64,000 nucleotides of DNA from Hwanghaeella grinnelliae. Lineage in GTDB: Bacteria > Pseudomonadota > Alphaproteobacteria > UBA8366 > Aestuariispiraceae. Of this stretch, positions 52,460 to 61,995 are shown piece after piece. The stretch lies in contig NZ_SADE01000001.1 of the NCBI RefSeq assembly GCF_004005845.1, forward strand, positions 806,001 through 870,000, written 5' to 3'. The first letter of the stretch is position 1, and each line of letters starts with the position of its first letter. The notes below the pieces were generated by a model, which did no database searches, had not been told where the DNA came from, and saw only the letters and a program-made list of their open reading frames with translations. Position numbers and translations under genes: made by a program.

Positions 52460-53875
52460 ATGGATATCGATGAATTCCGGAAACAGGCGCACCGCATGGT
52501 GGACTGGATGGCCGATTACATGGCCGGTATCGAATCCTATCCCGTGCGCGCGCAGGTAAAACCGGGGGAGATCGCGGCCAAGCTGCCGGATGGCCCCCCG
52601 GCGGAATCGGAATCGATGGACCTGATTTTCGAGGATTTCCAGCGCGATATCGTGCCCGGCGTCACCCATTGGCAGCATCCCAGCTTCTTCGCCTATTTCA
52701 CCGCGAATTCCTCGCCGCCCTCGGTTCTGGCTGAAATGCTGACCGCGACCTTGGGCGCGCAATGCATGTTGTGGCAGACCTCCCCGGCGGCGACGGAAAT
52801 GGAGACCAAGGTCCTCGACTGGCTGCGGCAGATGACCGGACTGGGCGAAGGGTTCCACGGCGTCATTCAGGACAGCGCGTCGAGCGCCATCCTCTGCGCC
52901 ATCCTGACCGCGCGCGAACAGGCGACCGGCTGGCAGGGCAATAAGGCGGGCCTTAAAAATGTGCCGAAGCTGACCGCCTATACGTCGGGCGAAACCCATT
53001 CGGCGACGGAAAAGGGGATCAAGATTGCCGGTATGGGCTCGGATAATCTGCGCAAGTTGCCGGTGGATGAGAATTTCGCCGTCATCCCGGAAGAACTGGA
53101 ACGGATGATTGTCGAGGACAAGAAGGCCGGCATGGTGCCCGCCATTGTCGTGGCGTCCATCGGTGCAACCGGTGTCGGCGCCATCGACCCCTTGCGCGCG
53201 ATCGGCGAGATCTGCGCGAAGCACGGCGTTTTCCTGCATGTGGACGCCGCTTGGGCCGGCAGCGCTTGGATTCTGCCTGAAACGCGCTGGATGATGGACG
53301 GGATGGAATATGCCGACAGCGTCGTTTTCAATCCGCATAAATGGATGTTCACGAATTTCGACTGTTCGGCCCACTATGTCCGCGACCCGGATGCGTTGGT
53401 CCATACGCTGACCATCCTGCCGGAATTCCTGAAATCCAGGGAACAGGGGCAGGTGATCGACTACCGGGATTGGAGCGTGCCGCTGGGCCGCCGGTTCCGG
53501 GCCTTGAAGCTGTGGTTCGTGATCCGCTCCTACGGCGTCGAAGGGCTTCAGGAAATGATCCGCGCCCATATCGGCTATGCGGAAGAACTGGAAGGCTGGA
53601 TCGAGGCGGCCGAGGATTTTGAATTGGTCGCACCCCGCGTGCTAGCCCTGACGACCTTCCGCTATCACCCCAAGGGTGTCGATGACGAGGCGGAACTCGA
53701 CCGGTTCAACGAGGATTTGATCACCAAGCTGAACGACAGCGGCAAGCTCTACCTGACGCAGACGCGGGTACGCGGCAAATACGCCATCCGATTCAATATC
53801 GGCCAGACCTGGACCGAACGCCGCCACGTCGAAGCGGCGTGGCAGATCATTCAGGAAACGGCCGCCGGGCTGTAA
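52460..53875 (+). CDS. Pyridoxal-dependent decarboxylase (aromatic-L-amino-acid decarboxylase type)
   Basis: A 471-residue group II PLP decarboxylase. It begins FRKQAHRMVDWMADYMAGIE, a region shared with AADC and tyrosine decarboxylases. THWQHPSFFAYFTANSSPPS near residue 70 lines the substrate pocket, the cofactor Asp is in HVDAAWAGSAW near 258, and the Schiff-base Lys is in VFNPHKWMFTNFDCSAHYV near 293. It converts Trp, Phe or Dopa-type substrates to amines. It is divergent from betA with a 218-base gap and convergent with the HD-domain gene. Confidence 0.92.
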   Translation: MDIDEFRKQAHRMVDWMADYMAGIESYPVRAQVKPGEIAAKLPDGPPAESESMDLIFEDFQRDIVPGVTHWQHPSFFAYFTANSSPPSVLAEMLTATLGAQCMLWQTSPAATEMETKVLDWLRQMTGLGEGFHGVIQDSASSAILCAILTAREQATGWQGNKAGLKNVPKLTAYTSGETHSATEKGIKIAGMGSDNLRKLPVDENFAVIPEELERMIVEDKKAGMVPAIVVASIGATGVGAIDPLRAIGEICAKHGVFLHVDAAWAGSAWILPETRWMMDGMEYADSVVFNPHKWMFTNFDCSAHYVRDPDALVHTLTILPEFLKSREQGQVIDYRDWSVPLGRRFRALKLWFVIRSYGVEGLQEMIRAHIGYAEELEGWIEAAEDFELVAPRVLALTTFRYHPKGVDDEAELDRFNEDLITKLNDSGKLYLTQTRVRGKYAIRFNIGQTWTERRHVEAAWQIIQETAAGL

Positions 53876-53878
53876 GGC

Positions 53879-54523
53879 TCAGGCCGTGCCGAAATAGCCG
53901 CGCGTTTCCGCTTCGTCGATCAAGCTTTGGACAAGATCGTGCAAGGCCGGCGAACCGTCTGCGATGACCGTCATGCGCTTGCGGACCTGGTCGGCCTGCA
54001 CGCCATGCTGCTGCCACATCATGCCTTCGGTCAGGAAATTGTGCAGAAACGGCTGGGTGCGGTCCATGGCGCGGGCGAATTGCGCATCGGCGCTTTCATG
54101 GGCTTCGAACTCGTCCCATAGGGTGCGGAACTCCTTCGCCTGCGCTTCCGGCAACAGGCCGAAGATCCGGTCGGCGGCGGCCTGTTCCTTTTCTTCCTGC
54201 GCTTCCGCGGCGGCGGACGTGTCATACAGGAAAGTGTCACCGGCATCGATTTCCACAATGTCGTGGATCAAAAGCATGCGAATGACGCGCAGCATGTCGA
54301 CCTCGGAAGCCGCATAGTCCGCCAGCACGCAGGCCATCATGGCCAGATGCCAGCTGTGTTCCGCATCGTTTTCCTTCCGCGATCGGTCGAGCAGGGGGGT
54401 CTGCCGCAAAATGCCTTTCAACTTGTCGATCTCGGTGACGAAGCGCAGGCGGTCGGCCAGCGCCGCGCCGCCAAGATCGGTGATGGTTTTGTGGAAGTCG
54501 GAAGGGGCGTCCGCTTCGCTCAT
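53879..54523 (-). CDS. HD domain-containing protein (YfbR/5'-nucleotidase-like)
   Basis: A 214-residue metal phosphohydrolase. The HD residues are in SRKENDAEHSWHLAMMACVL near residue 46 (His), LLIHDIVEIDAGDTF near 88 (His-Asp), and a later Asp in FARAMDRTQPFLHN near 150. This architecture matches YfbR-like 5'-deoxynucleotidases and HDDC2 proteins. It starts just upstream of the hydroxyacid dehydrogenase stop, 29 bases apart, and the two may be cotranscribed. Confidence 0.88.
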   Translation of the reverse strand: MSEADAPSDFHKTITDLGGAALADRLRFVTEIDKLKGILRQTPLLDRSRKENDAEHSWHLAMMACVLADYAASEVDMLRVIRMLLIHDIVEIDAGDTFLYDTSAAAEAQEEKEQAAADRIFGLLPEAQAKEFRTLWDEFEAHESADAQFARAMDRTQPFLHNFLTEGMMWQQHGVQADQVRKRMTVIADGSPALHDLVQSLIDEAETRGYFGTA

Positions 54524-54552
54524 GGTTTCTCCTTATTGGGTATATGCGGGCC

Positions 54553-55500
54553 TTAATTTACCCGCGTTCGGGCCGGTCCGCCGTTCAGGATTTCCAGCAC
54601 CAGTTTGACCACAGTTTCGCCGCTGCGGCGGGCCGAGTCTGACGTCGCGGCCCCAATATGCGGGGTGGCCAGGAAGTTCGGCAGGCTGAGCAGCGGATGC
54701 GTCGCGTCGGGTGGTTCCACTTCGAAAACATCCGTCGCGCCCGCATAGATATGGCGGGACTTCAGCGCGTCGTACCAGGCATCCTCCGCCACGATGCCGC
54801 CGCGGGCGGCGTTGATCACCAGCGCGCCCTCGGGCATCAGTGCCAGTTCCTTCGCGCCGATCATGTGGCGTGTTTCGTCATTCAACGGCACATGCAGACA
54901 CAGTATATCGGTTTCAGACAGCAGGGCGTCCAAGCTCTGCGCGCGTTTGACGCCCAGCGTCTGGAACGGTTCGTCGGTGATATAGGGGTCATAGGCGGTG
55001 ACCGGGCAGTTGAAACCGTGCAGGAAGATCGGCGCCGTGCGCTTGCCCACATTGCCCAGCCCGACGATTCCGACGCGCCGGCCGGTAATGTCGAATCCCC
55101 GCCAATTGAAGGTGTCGCCGGAATCGCCTTCCCGCATCGCCGCTTCGGCGGCCCGGGTGTTACGGGCGGCCGCGATTGTCATCATGGCGGTCAATTCCGC
55201 GACCGACTGGGCGTTGGTGCCGGGTGTGTTGATGACCGGGATGCCCTTCGCCGTCGCAGCCGGAATATCGATATGGTCGACGCCTATTCCATGTTTGGCG
55301 ACGACCTTCAGCCGCTTCGACCGGGCGATCATATCGCCTTTGATGTAACTCGTGCGGGTGATAACCGCATGCGCGCGTTCCGGCCATTCGTCCATCGCCG
55401 GGTCGCCCTTGTCGATCACCGTGCAGGTTTCCGCCAAGGCTGCCTTTGCCTCGGGCGCAATAGAATCAATTAAAAATACTTCGAACTTCTCGCTGGCCAT
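54553..55500 (-). CDS. D-isomer 2-hydroxyacid dehydrogenase (phosphoglycerate dehydrogenase-like)
   Basis: A 315-residue NAD-dependent enzyme. The ATG at 55500 is eight bases after CAGGAA. NAD-binding GRRVGIVGLGNVGKRTAPIF is near residue 143, and the substrate Arg in INAARGGIVAEDA near 228 and the catalytic His in ATPHIGAATSDSARR near 278 are present. It lacks the C-terminal ACT domain of full SerA. The likely role is reduction or oxidation of a 2-oxo acid; the neighbouring TetR/glnT module may use it. Confidence 0.9.
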   Translation of the reverse strand: MASEKFEVFLIDSIAPEAKAALAETCTVIDKGDPAMDEWPERAHAVITRTSYIKGDMIARSKRLKVVAKHGIGVDHIDIPAATAKGIPVINTPGTNAQSVAELTAMMTIAAARNTRAAEAAMREGDSGDTFNWRGFDITGRRVGIVGLGNVGKRTAPIFLHGFNCPVTAYDPYITDEPFQTLGVKRAQSLDALLSETDILCLHVPLNDETRHMIGAKELALMPEGALVINAARGGIVAEDAWYDALKSRHIYAGATDVFEVEPPDATHPLLSLPNFLATPHIGAATSDSARRSGETVVKLVLEILNGGPARTRVN

Positions 55501-55828
55501 GAGCACGATTCCTGCCTGTATTTGTGGTTCTTAGTCTGGAATGGGGGGTGAAAGCCCCTCTCTTGTGATTAGGACACCCTATAAATGGTGTTTGCAAGCC
55601 CGCCTATCGTCCTTGGATCCACTCGTGTGGAGCCGGGCCATATTCCGCCCGAAAACATCGAAAATTGGCGGTTTTTCTTTCGAAATCGACGGACTCGAAA
55701 TACAGTAGGGATTACAAAAATAAGTAGACGGTCTGTGATCGTTGCGGTGGGAAAGGCGACAATGCTATCCGAAGGCATGTATGCGGCTGCGGTTGCCGGA
55801 AATGCGGGGACTAAGGAATAAGGAACTC
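55501..55828. other. Gene-free divergent region between dehydrogenase and tetR
   Basis: This 328-base gap separates the leftward hydroxyacid dehydrogenase from the rightward tetR. It is AT-richer than coding DNA and has a small GGGG-TGAAAG-CCCC hairpin near 55545-55558. Reading frames through it show no family similarity. It presumably holds the two divergent promoters. Confidence 0.5.
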
Positions 55829-56539
55829 GTGCGGCGTCGCCATATCGGAAAGAATGCGAGTAAATCGGTGAACAAGAAAAGCAGTCCGAACAAAGGGTCG
55901 AGAACGGGCCGGGCAGGACGTTCTCAAGCAGCCAACAGCGAAACCCGCGCCGAGGCTCTGATTACTGTTGCCTTCGATCTGTTCGCCGAACGTAATTTCG
56001 CTTCGGTTACGATCAAGGATATCGCCAATGCGGCGGGCGTGAACACGGCACTGATCTATTATTATTACGACAATAAGGAAGGTCTTTTCCGCGCTACGCT
56101 GGAAAACGCGATTGGCGAAATTTTTGCGGCCTTTGAAACGCTGGAAACCAACGTGAATGATCCTCCGCTTGTCATTGATGAATGGCTTAGGATTCACCAT
56201 GCACAGTTCTCCACCGTGCAAAAGTTCGTAAAGGTTTGCTTGGACTATAAGGGGGCCGCGGATTCCGACCCCGTGATCGATGCCGCTATCGTGTCCTTCT
56301 ACGAGAAGGAACGGCGGCTACTGGCCGACGCGATCCGTGACGGTATCGAGATTGGTCTGTTTCGTAAGGTTGATCCGGTTGAGTTGGCCGATCAAATCTC
56401 GACCCATTTGGACGGCATCATGGTGCGGGCGGTTATTGTGTCCGGCTATGACCTGAAAGCCGGTATTTACGGCTTCTCCAAGATCGTTTGGGAAATCCTC
56501 GGATATACGCCCGAAGCGGCGTTTTCCGCCGCGGAATAG
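55829..56539 (+). CDS. TetR family transcriptional regulator
   Basis: A 236-residue regulator. The GTG at 55829 follows TAAGGAAC. After a basic, probably disordered 40-residue N-terminus comes the helix-turn-helix (AEALITVAFDLFAERNFASV and IKDIANAAGVNTALIYYYYD), then NKEGLF, typical of TetR. The C-terminal ligand domain runs from about residue 90. It lies directly upstream of glnT. A 21-base motif found before glnT and before the Rieske operon is its likely operator. Confidence 0.92.
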   Translation: MRRRHIGKNASKSVNKKSSPNKGSRTGRAGRSQAANSETRAEALITVAFDLFAERNFASVTIKDIANAAGVNTALIYYYYDNKEGLFRATLENAIGEIFAAFETLETNVNDPPLVIDEWLRIHHAQFSTVQKFVKVCLDYKGAADSDPVIDAAIVSFYEKERRLLADAIRDGIEIGLFRKVDPVELADQISTHLDGIMVRAVIVSGYDLKAGIYGFSKIVWEILGYTPEAAFSAAE

Positions 56540-56586
56540 GTAAAAACGCGGTCTGTTCATCGGCACGGAAAATGCAATTCGAGGAA

Positions 56587-56607
56587 TTAATTGACTGATT
56601 AATTAAT
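56587..56607 (+). promoter_or_regulatory. Shared AT-rich motif upstream of glnT
   Basis: TTAATTGACTGATTAATTAA plus T at 56587-56607 matches, in 18 of 21 positions, the reverse complement of 63241-63261 upstream of the Rieske operon. It lies 85 bases before the glnT start. Such conservation between two intergenic regions 6.6 kb apart suggests a common regulator, most simply the TetR protein encoded just upstream. Confidence 0.65.
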
Positions 56608-56691
56608 ATGCTCCATCGTTCAAAAAATGCCCGGAAATAGCGCTGTATAGCGTGTTCGTTCCGGCATTCTCGAAACTAGGTGGAGCTGTTG

Positions 56692-58110
56692 ATGAGTGCT
56701 GAAACGAATGCTGCAAGCATGGGTTCAGGCGATGCCGCCTTTGCCGCCGAGGCCAAGGCCGCATTGATCGATAAGGGCGTGAAATACTGTTTGCCTTTCT
56801 ATGTCGATGTAAACGGCGTACCCAAGACGAAGACCGTCCCGATCAACCATTTCGACCGTATGATGACGGGATCGGAATTGTTTACCGGCGCCGCGCTGGA
56901 AGGGCTCGGTCAAGGGCCGCAAGACGATGAGCTGGCCCTGCATCCGGATTCGTCGCATATCGTGCCTTTGCCATGGCGGCCGGAAGTTGCCCTGATTCCA
57001 GGAAACTTGAAATATCGGAACGATCCTTGGCCGATGTGTTCGCGAACCATCTTGAAGCAACAGATGGAGCGCGCAGAAAAACTGGGTCTTACTTTCAACT
57101 TGGGTATCGAGTGCGAGGTCTACGTCGTTCGGCGCGACGATGCGGCGGAAAACGGTATCGCCCCCAACAAGGTTGAAGATGACATGGCCCGTGCCGCCTA
57201 TGATCTATCTTCGACTTTGCTGAATTTTGAGTTTCTGGACGAAGTCGTCAGTCACATGAATGCGATGGGCTGGGACGTCTACTCGTTCGACCATGAAGAC
57301 GCCAACGGCCAGTTCGAATTCGATTTTGCCTATGACAATGCAATCACGACTGCGGACAGATTTGTCATCTGGCGCCTGATGATGAAAGAGATCGCCCGCA
57401 AGCATGGCTGGGAAGCGACAATGATGCCCAAGCCCTTTGCGGATCGGACGGGTAGCGGTGCTCATTTCAATATGTCTATCGCGGACCTGGAAACCGGGCG
57501 CAATGTATCGGGTGATGACGCGGACCCGCGCGGATGCGGTCTTTCGAAGCGCGCCTATCAGTTTATCGCCGGGGTGAAAAAACATGCGCCGGCCATTGTG
57601 GCGACCACCTGCCCCACGGTGAACTCGTACAAGCGTTTGATCAAGACGGGCTCGATGACCGGTTACACCTGGGCACCGATCTTCATCTCCTACGGTGGAA
57701 ACAACAGAACGCACATGCTCCGTGTTCCGAAGCTTTCCGATACGCAAAAATCCACCGCGGGCGCGCGATGGGAATGCCGGGCGGTCGACACGTCGATGAA
57801 CCCATATCTGGCGGCGGCGATGATGCTGGCCGCAGGGCTGGAAGGTATCGAGCAGGAGATGGATCCGGGCGATCCCATAGCAGTCAATATGTATGAGTTG
57901 GATAACGCGGAATTGGACCGCATGGGCGTCAAACTCTTGCCGCGGACATTGCTGGAGTCGATTGAGGCTTTTGAGCGTGACCCGCTGGGTCGTGAAGTGA
58001 TGGGGGAAGACCTGTTCAAGTCCTATGTCGACATCAAGACGCAGGAATGGTGGGACTTCCACAACCATGTTTCGGCTTGGGAAGTCGATACCTACCTGAC
58101 CAAATTCTGA
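56692..58110 (+). CDS. glnT: Type III glutamine synthetase family protein (GlnT-like)
   Basis: A 472-residue ATP-dependent ligase starting at 56692 after AGGTGGAG. Metal and ATP motifs are GIECEVYVVRRDD near residue 140, EDANGQFEFDFAYDNAITTA near 200 and FADRTGSGAHFNMSIADLE near 248; RWECRAVDTSMNPYLAAAMM is near 362. This class includes GlnT and gamma-glutamylmethylamide synthetase, so the amine acceptor could be ammonia or methylamine. It sits between tetR and a D-2-hydroxyacid dehydrogenase, in a module with RidA, an amino acid transporter and a Rieske oxygenase. Confidence 0.87.
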   Translation: MSAETNAASMGSGDAAFAAEAKAALIDKGVKYCLPFYVDVNGVPKTKTVPINHFDRMMTGSELFTGAALEGLGQGPQDDELALHPDSSHIVPLPWRPEVALIPGNLKYRNDPWPMCSRTILKQQMERAEKLGLTFNLGIECEVYVVRRDDAAENGIAPNKVEDDMARAAYDLSSTLLNFEFLDEVVSHMNAMGWDVYSFDHEDANGQFEFDFAYDNAITTADRFVIWRLMMKEIARKHGWEATMMPKPFADRTGSGAHFNMSIADLETGRNVSGDDADPRGCGLSKRAYQFIAGVKKHAPAIVATTCPTVNSYKRLIKTGSMTGYTWAPIFISYGGNNRTHMLRVPKLSDTQKSTAGARWECRAVDTSMNPYLAAAMMLAAGLEGIEQEMDPGDPIAVNMYELDNAELDRMGVKLLPRTLLESIEAFERDPLGREVMGEDLFKSYVDIKTQEWWDFHNHVSAWEVDTYLTKF

Positions 58111-58175
58111 TGCCAGGCCCTTTATGTGCCGCGCCGGCAGGGCAACGACTGTTGCCGATTGCCGGCCGGTGCGGC

Positions 58176-59201
58176 TCAGTATTGAAGCGTCTGATCCACG
58201 ACGTTCTCCAGCGGGTTTCCGTCCGCGATGTTGCCCAGATTGCGCATCAGCAGATCCAACGTGCGCGGCGTATAGGCTTCCGCGTCGTCCGAGGAACAGT
58301 GGGGCGTCATAATAAGATTGGGCGCGTTCCACAGACTGGAGGATTCCGGCAGAGGTTCGGGGTCGAACACGTCTAGAACCGCCGTGATCTCGCCACGCCG
58401 CAACTTCGCTTCCAATGCGTCGTAGTCGACCAGCGCGGCGCGGCTGTAATTTACCAATCCGGCACCTGGTTTGAACAAGTCTAGTTCAGCCTTACCCAAC
58501 ATATGATGGGAGGTTTCGGTGTGTGGGGCCGTCATCAGCACGACATCGGCGCGCGGGATCAAGTCGGCAAGGGCATCCGGCTTGTGCATTTCGTCCACAT
58601 TCTCACGCGGTTCGCCGGTTCGGCGTATGCCGATGACATGCATCCCGAAGTTTTTGGCAAAGCCCGAAACAGAACCGCCGACATTACCGACGCCGATGAT
58701 CAAAAGGGTCTTTCCTTCGATTGCGGTATTGAACAACTGTTCCCATCGAGCCTGACGCTGATTGGTCATCATTTCCGGGATTCGATTGTTGATCATCAAA
58801 ATGGCCATCATCGCATATTCAGCCGCGCGACTGCCGTGGACGCCGCGGCTGTTGATCAGGTTGACGTCGGGTGGCAGCCAGTCGAAGGGCCGCAGATGGC
58901 TGACACCGGCACCGTGAACATGAACGAACCGCAAATTCGGCGCGCGTTGGGCCAATGCCTCCCTTGGGACGTCCCAACAGAAAAGGGCGTCGGCACGCTG
59001 AAGTCCTGCTTCCAGATCCGCCGGGCTGCCGCTGAAAGTCGCGTCCACCCGTGCCGCGATATCAGGATGCCGGTCCAGGGCTTCCTGCCATCTCTGCTCG
59101 CTCACTTCGAACACCGGGCCAAGGGCATCCGGGTTGTGGACGTGCACCTTGACTTTTTCATTCGGCGCCATGGGTTTTGCAGCGTCGGTCTGTGTTGGCA
59201 T
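58176..59201 (-). CDS. D-2-hydroxyacid dehydrogenase family protein
   Basis: A 341-residue NAD(P)-dependent enzyme. KTLLIIGVGNVGGSVSGFAK near residue 160 is the dinucleotide site. The substrate Arg is in VNYSRAALVDYDALE near 245, the Glu in DVFDPEPLPESS and the catalytic His in IMTPHCSSDDAEA near 300. A roughly 20-residue N-terminal extension is present. It is 26 bases after the ridA stop... on the same strand in the order ABC genes, ridA, dehydrogenase, so it likely belongs to the Rieske operon. Confidence 0.9.
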   Translation of the reverse strand: MPTQTDAAKPMAPNEKVKVHVHNPDALGPVFEVSEQRWQEALDRHPDIAARVDATFSGSPADLEAGLQRADALFCWDVPREALAQRAPNLRFVHVHGAGVSHLRPFDWLPPDVNLINSRGVHGSRAAEYAMMAILMINNRIPEMMTNQRQARWEQLFNTAIEGKTLLIIGVGNVGGSVSGFAKNFGMHVIGIRRTGEPRENVDEMHKPDALADLIPRADVVLMTAPHTETSHHMLGKAELDLFKPGAGLVNYSRAALVDYDALEAKLRRGEITAVLDVFDPEPLPESSSLWNAPNLIMTPHCSSDDAEAYTPRTLDLLMRNLGNIADGNPLENVVDQTLQY

Positions 59202-59227
59202 GATGGGACCTCGATACGTCAGTCAGT

Positions 59228-59635
59228 CTATGGGGTGTCTGCCCGGTACAGGCTTGCGACCGCTTCTATTTCGACCAGCATTTCCGGGTCCGAGAGTGGG
59301 GTTTGCACCGTGGTGCGAGCGGGCGGGTCGTTTGGGAACACGCGTGCGAATTCAGCATTCATCGCTTGGAAATCGCCCATATCCTTCAAGTACACATTGC
59401 ACTTCAGAACATCGTCAAGCGTTGCACCGGCGGTTTCCAGCACCGCCATGACGTTTGACAGGGTCTGGCGTGTTTGGGCCACGATATCGCCTACCCCAAC
59501 AAGGTTTCCGTCGGGTCCCCAGGAGACCTGCCCGGCGGTATACACAAGGCGGCCATCGGTTGCGCCGGGCGAATAGGGGAAGGTCGGACGGGGTTGAAAA
59601 CTGAGGGACGGGGGGCGGATTACAGTGCGCGGCAT
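59228..59635 (-). CDS. RidA family protein (enamine/imine deaminase)
   Basis: A 135-residue YjgF/RidA-type protein starting at 59635 after TTGGAGAAG. GRLVYTAGQVSWGPDGNLVG near residue 27, TRQTLSNVMAVLETAGATLD near 53 and VKCNVYLKDM-like DVLKCNVYLKDMGDF near 74 are typical. The conserved deaminase Arg appears in NDPPARTTVQTPLSDPEM near 103. It hydrolyses reactive enamines or imines released during amine catabolism, consistent with its place between the ABC importer and a 2-hydroxyacid dehydrogenase. Confidence 0.91.
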   Translation of the reverse strand: MPRTVIRPPSLSFQPRPTFPYSPGATDGRLVYTAGQVSWGPDGNLVGVGDIVAQTRQTLSNVMAVLETAGATLDDVLKCNVYLKDMGDFQAMNAEFARVFPNDPPARTTVQTPLSDPEMLVEIEAVASLYRADTP

Positions 59636-59702
59636 TGTCTTCTCCAAAAAATGGGTGGCGGGCCGTTCATGCCGGCCCGCCAACCGTTCTAGTTTCTATC
59701 CG

Positions 59703-60503
59703 TTAGTCAGCGATCAGGTCTTTCCACGGCGCATCATATTTGTAGGCGATTTCTTTCAGAACGCCCGACGCCTTCAGTTTGCCAAGCGCGGTGTCGACGA
59801 ACAGCTTCATCTGAATGTCGTTGCGGTTCATCGCCCATGCGATCTGGTTGACGTCGTAGACTTCGCCGCCCAATGCCGTTGTCAGGGTCGGCTGGGTTTC
59901 CAGCGCGTGGTTTGCAGCGCCCGCGCCGCTGATGGAAATCATCGCGCGTCCGGTGACGACTTCAAGCAGGGCGCCTTCTTCGGTTGGGACCACACGAAGC
60001 TGGGCTTCCGGTGCGACCTTCTTCACCCAATCCATCTGGCCGGTGCCCTGGGCGACGGCGATCATGGCGTCTGGGCTGTTCAGGTCTTCAACGGTCTTGA
60101 ACTTGGTTTCGCCTTCCTTGACGACAGCCTTATAACCTTCGTTGTAAATCGGCACGCTGAAGATGACGGCGGTCGCGCGTTTGATGGTTGCGAAGGTACT
60201 GGCGATCGACAGGTCCACTTGTCCGGCCTGCAGCGCACCGATGAAGCTTTGCCAGGTGTATTCCTGGAATTCGCACTCAACCTCGATGTCGTTGCAAATA
60301 TGTTGGATCGCATCGATGAAGACGCCCTTGTACTCGCCACTGCTGGGATCCTTGATGACGTCGTGATCATAAGGGACGACGCCGATACGGAAGGTTTTGC
60401 TTTCTACCACTTCCTCGATGTCACGGGCCGAAGCGGGTACCGCTACGGCAATTGCCATTGTTGCTGCCGCGGCTGCGGCGATCATACGCATGTGACTAAA
60501 CAT
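59703..60503 (-). CDS. Amino acid ABC transporter substrate-binding protein (family 3)
   Basis: A 266-residue periplasmic protein, ATG at 60503 after TAGGAGACC. The signal peptide MIAAAAAATMAIAVAVPASA is cleaved before RD. SBP_bac_3 features are KTFRIGVVPYDHDVIKDPSS, YTWQSFIGALQAGQVDLSIA near residue 83 and IAVAQGTGQMDWVKKVAPEA near 150. It should deliver a polar amino acid or amine compound to the permease and ATPase encoded upstream in the same operon. Confidence 0.93.
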   Translation of the reverse strand: MFSHMRMIAAAAAATMAIAVAVPASARDIEEVVESKTFRIGVVPYDHDVIKDPSSGEYKGVFIDAIQHICNDIEVECEFQEYTWQSFIGALQAGQVDLSIASTFATIKRATAVIFSVPIYNEGYKAVVKEGETKFKTVEDLNSPDAMIAVAQGTGQMDWVKKVAPEAQLRVVPTEEGALLEVVTGRAMISISGAGAANHALETQPTLTTALGGEVYDVNQIAWAMNRNDIQMKLFVDTALGKLKASGVLKEIAYKYDAPWKDLIAD

Positions 60504-60544
60504 AGACGGTCTCCTAAACGTGGGTTTGAACTGCACAAGAATCC

Positions 60545-61339
60545 TCAGGGGTTTATCGGTTCGTCTCCGCCGATTTCGTGATCGATTAGGGAAAGGAAGG
60601 CGCGGGTGCGCGCTTCGCGCGGCGTCTCCAGGACTTGTTTCGGCGGCCCTTGTTCAGCGATGACGCCCCCGTCCATGAAGATGACGCGGTCGGCGACCTT
60701 CTTGGCGAAGTCCATTTCATGCGTGACGACAATCATGGTCATCCCTTCCTCGGCCAGCTTGCGCATAACGCCGAGTACCTCGTTGACGAGTTCAGGGTCG
60801 AGCGAGGATGTCGCTTCGTCGAAAAGCATCACGCGTGGCTGCATTGCGAGTGCTCTGGCGATGCCGACACGTTGCTGTTGGCCCCCGGACAGACGCGGTG
60901 GATACGTATCGGCTTTTTCCGCGACACCGACCTTGTGCAAATTTTCCATGGCGAGTTTTTTGGCTTCGCTCTTGCTCATCCCCTTAACGATCGTCAGGGG
61001 GGCCATGACATTTTCCAGCGCCGACATGTGTGGCCATAGATTGAAGTTCTGGAAAACCATGCCGATCTTGCCCTGGACCTTACGCAGGGCGGCGCCGCGG
61101 ACCGGTACTTGCTTGCCGTTTTTCTCGAATTGGCCGAGCGCCTCACCTTCGACTTGAATGGTGCCGCGAAAGCCGGTTTCGAGAAATGCGATGCAGCGCA
61201 ACAGAGTGCTTTTGCCGGATCCCGATGGTCCTATTACGCATAGGACTTCGCCGGGGGTGACGTTGAAGCTGACGCCCTTCAGAACGTCGAGATCCCCAAA
61301 GCTCAGCTCCAGATGCTGAATCGAAAGCGCCGGGGTCAT
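60545..61339 (-). CDS. Polar amino acid ABC transporter ATP-binding protein
   Basis: A 264-residue GlnQ/HisP-type ATPase. Walker A is [13 protein letters not shown] near residue 37, Q-loop [12 protein letters not shown] near 94, signature [19 protein letters not shown] near 148, Walker [21 protein letters not shown] and switch [16 protein letters not shown] short insertion ([20 protein letters not shown]) occurs before the Q-loop. The start overlaps the permease stop by four bases, coupling the two. Confidence 0.95.
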   Translation of the reverse strand: MTPALSIQHLELSFGDLDVLKGVSFNVTPGEVLCVIGPSGSGKSTLLRCIAFLETGFRGTIQVEGEALGQFEKNGKQVPVRGAALRKVQGKIGMVFQNFNLWPHMSALENVMAPLTIVKGMSKSEAKKLAMENLHKVGVAEKADTYPPRLSGGQQQRVGIARALAMQPRVMLFDEATSSLDPELVNEVLGVMRKLAEEGMTMIVVTHEMDFAKKVADRVIFMDGGVIAEQGPPKQVLETPREARTRAFLSLIDHEIGGDEPINP

Positions 61340-61995
61340 CGTTTTGCCAACTTCAGTTCGACGCGGCGCGCGATAAACGCAACCGGATAGATGATGATGA
61401 AGTAGACGATTGCCAGTGCCGTATAGAGCTCCAGTGGGCGGAATGTGTTCATGATTGTGTTGTTCACCGAATGCATGAGTTCATAGACGCCGATCACCGA
61501 GGCCAGGGACGAGAGTTTCACGAGATCGGCGATCATGTTGACCAAGGGTGGCAGGACCCGGCGGAAGGCTTGCGGCAGGATGATGCGCAGCATTGTCTGG
61601 GCGTATGTGAAGCCCAGAATGCGGGCGGCGTCGGTCTGGCCCTTGTCGATCGACGCGATGCCGGACCGGATGATTTCCGCGAAATAGGCCGAGAAGTGCA
61701 CGGCGAGGCTGATCGCTGCGGCCCAGAAGGCCGTGAAACTCGCCCCCGTCAGAACGGGAAGGCAGTAGAAGATCCAGAAGATTTGTACCAGCAACGGTGT
61801 GTTGCGCAGGAATTCCACATAGATCGACGCAAGGATCGCGAAAGGTTTTGGAGCGCTTTGCCGGGTTAATGCGACGATGAGGCCGATGAGGATGGCGAAA
61901 ACAGCGCCAATTGCGCTTAGCGACAAGGCTGTTTCGGCGCCGTTTATGTATACGGCACGGTAATCCCAGACAATTCCAAAATTCCAGTTATACAT
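61336..61995 (-). CDS. Amino acid ABC transporter permease (HisM/GlnP type)
   Basis: A 219-residue inner-membrane protein with about five helices. The HEQRO-type region is visible: [20 protein letters not shown] near residue 62 and [12 protein letters not shown]-like [20 protein letters not shown] near 108, followed by the EAA loop [20 protein letters not shown]. It is the only permease gene, so it probably works as a homodimer. It overlaps the Rieske gene stop by one base and the ATPase start by four. Confidence 0.94.
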   Translation of the reverse strand: MYNWNFGIVWDYRAVYINGAETALSLSAIGAVFAILIGLIVALTRQSAPKPFAILASIYVEFLRNTPLLVQIFWIFYCLPVLTGASFTAFWAAAISLAVHFSAYFAEIIRSGIASIDKGQTDAARILGFTYAQTMLRIILPQAFRRVLPPLVNMIADLVKLSSLASVIGVYELMHSVNNTIMNTFRPLELYTALAIVYFIIIYPVAFIARRVELKLAKR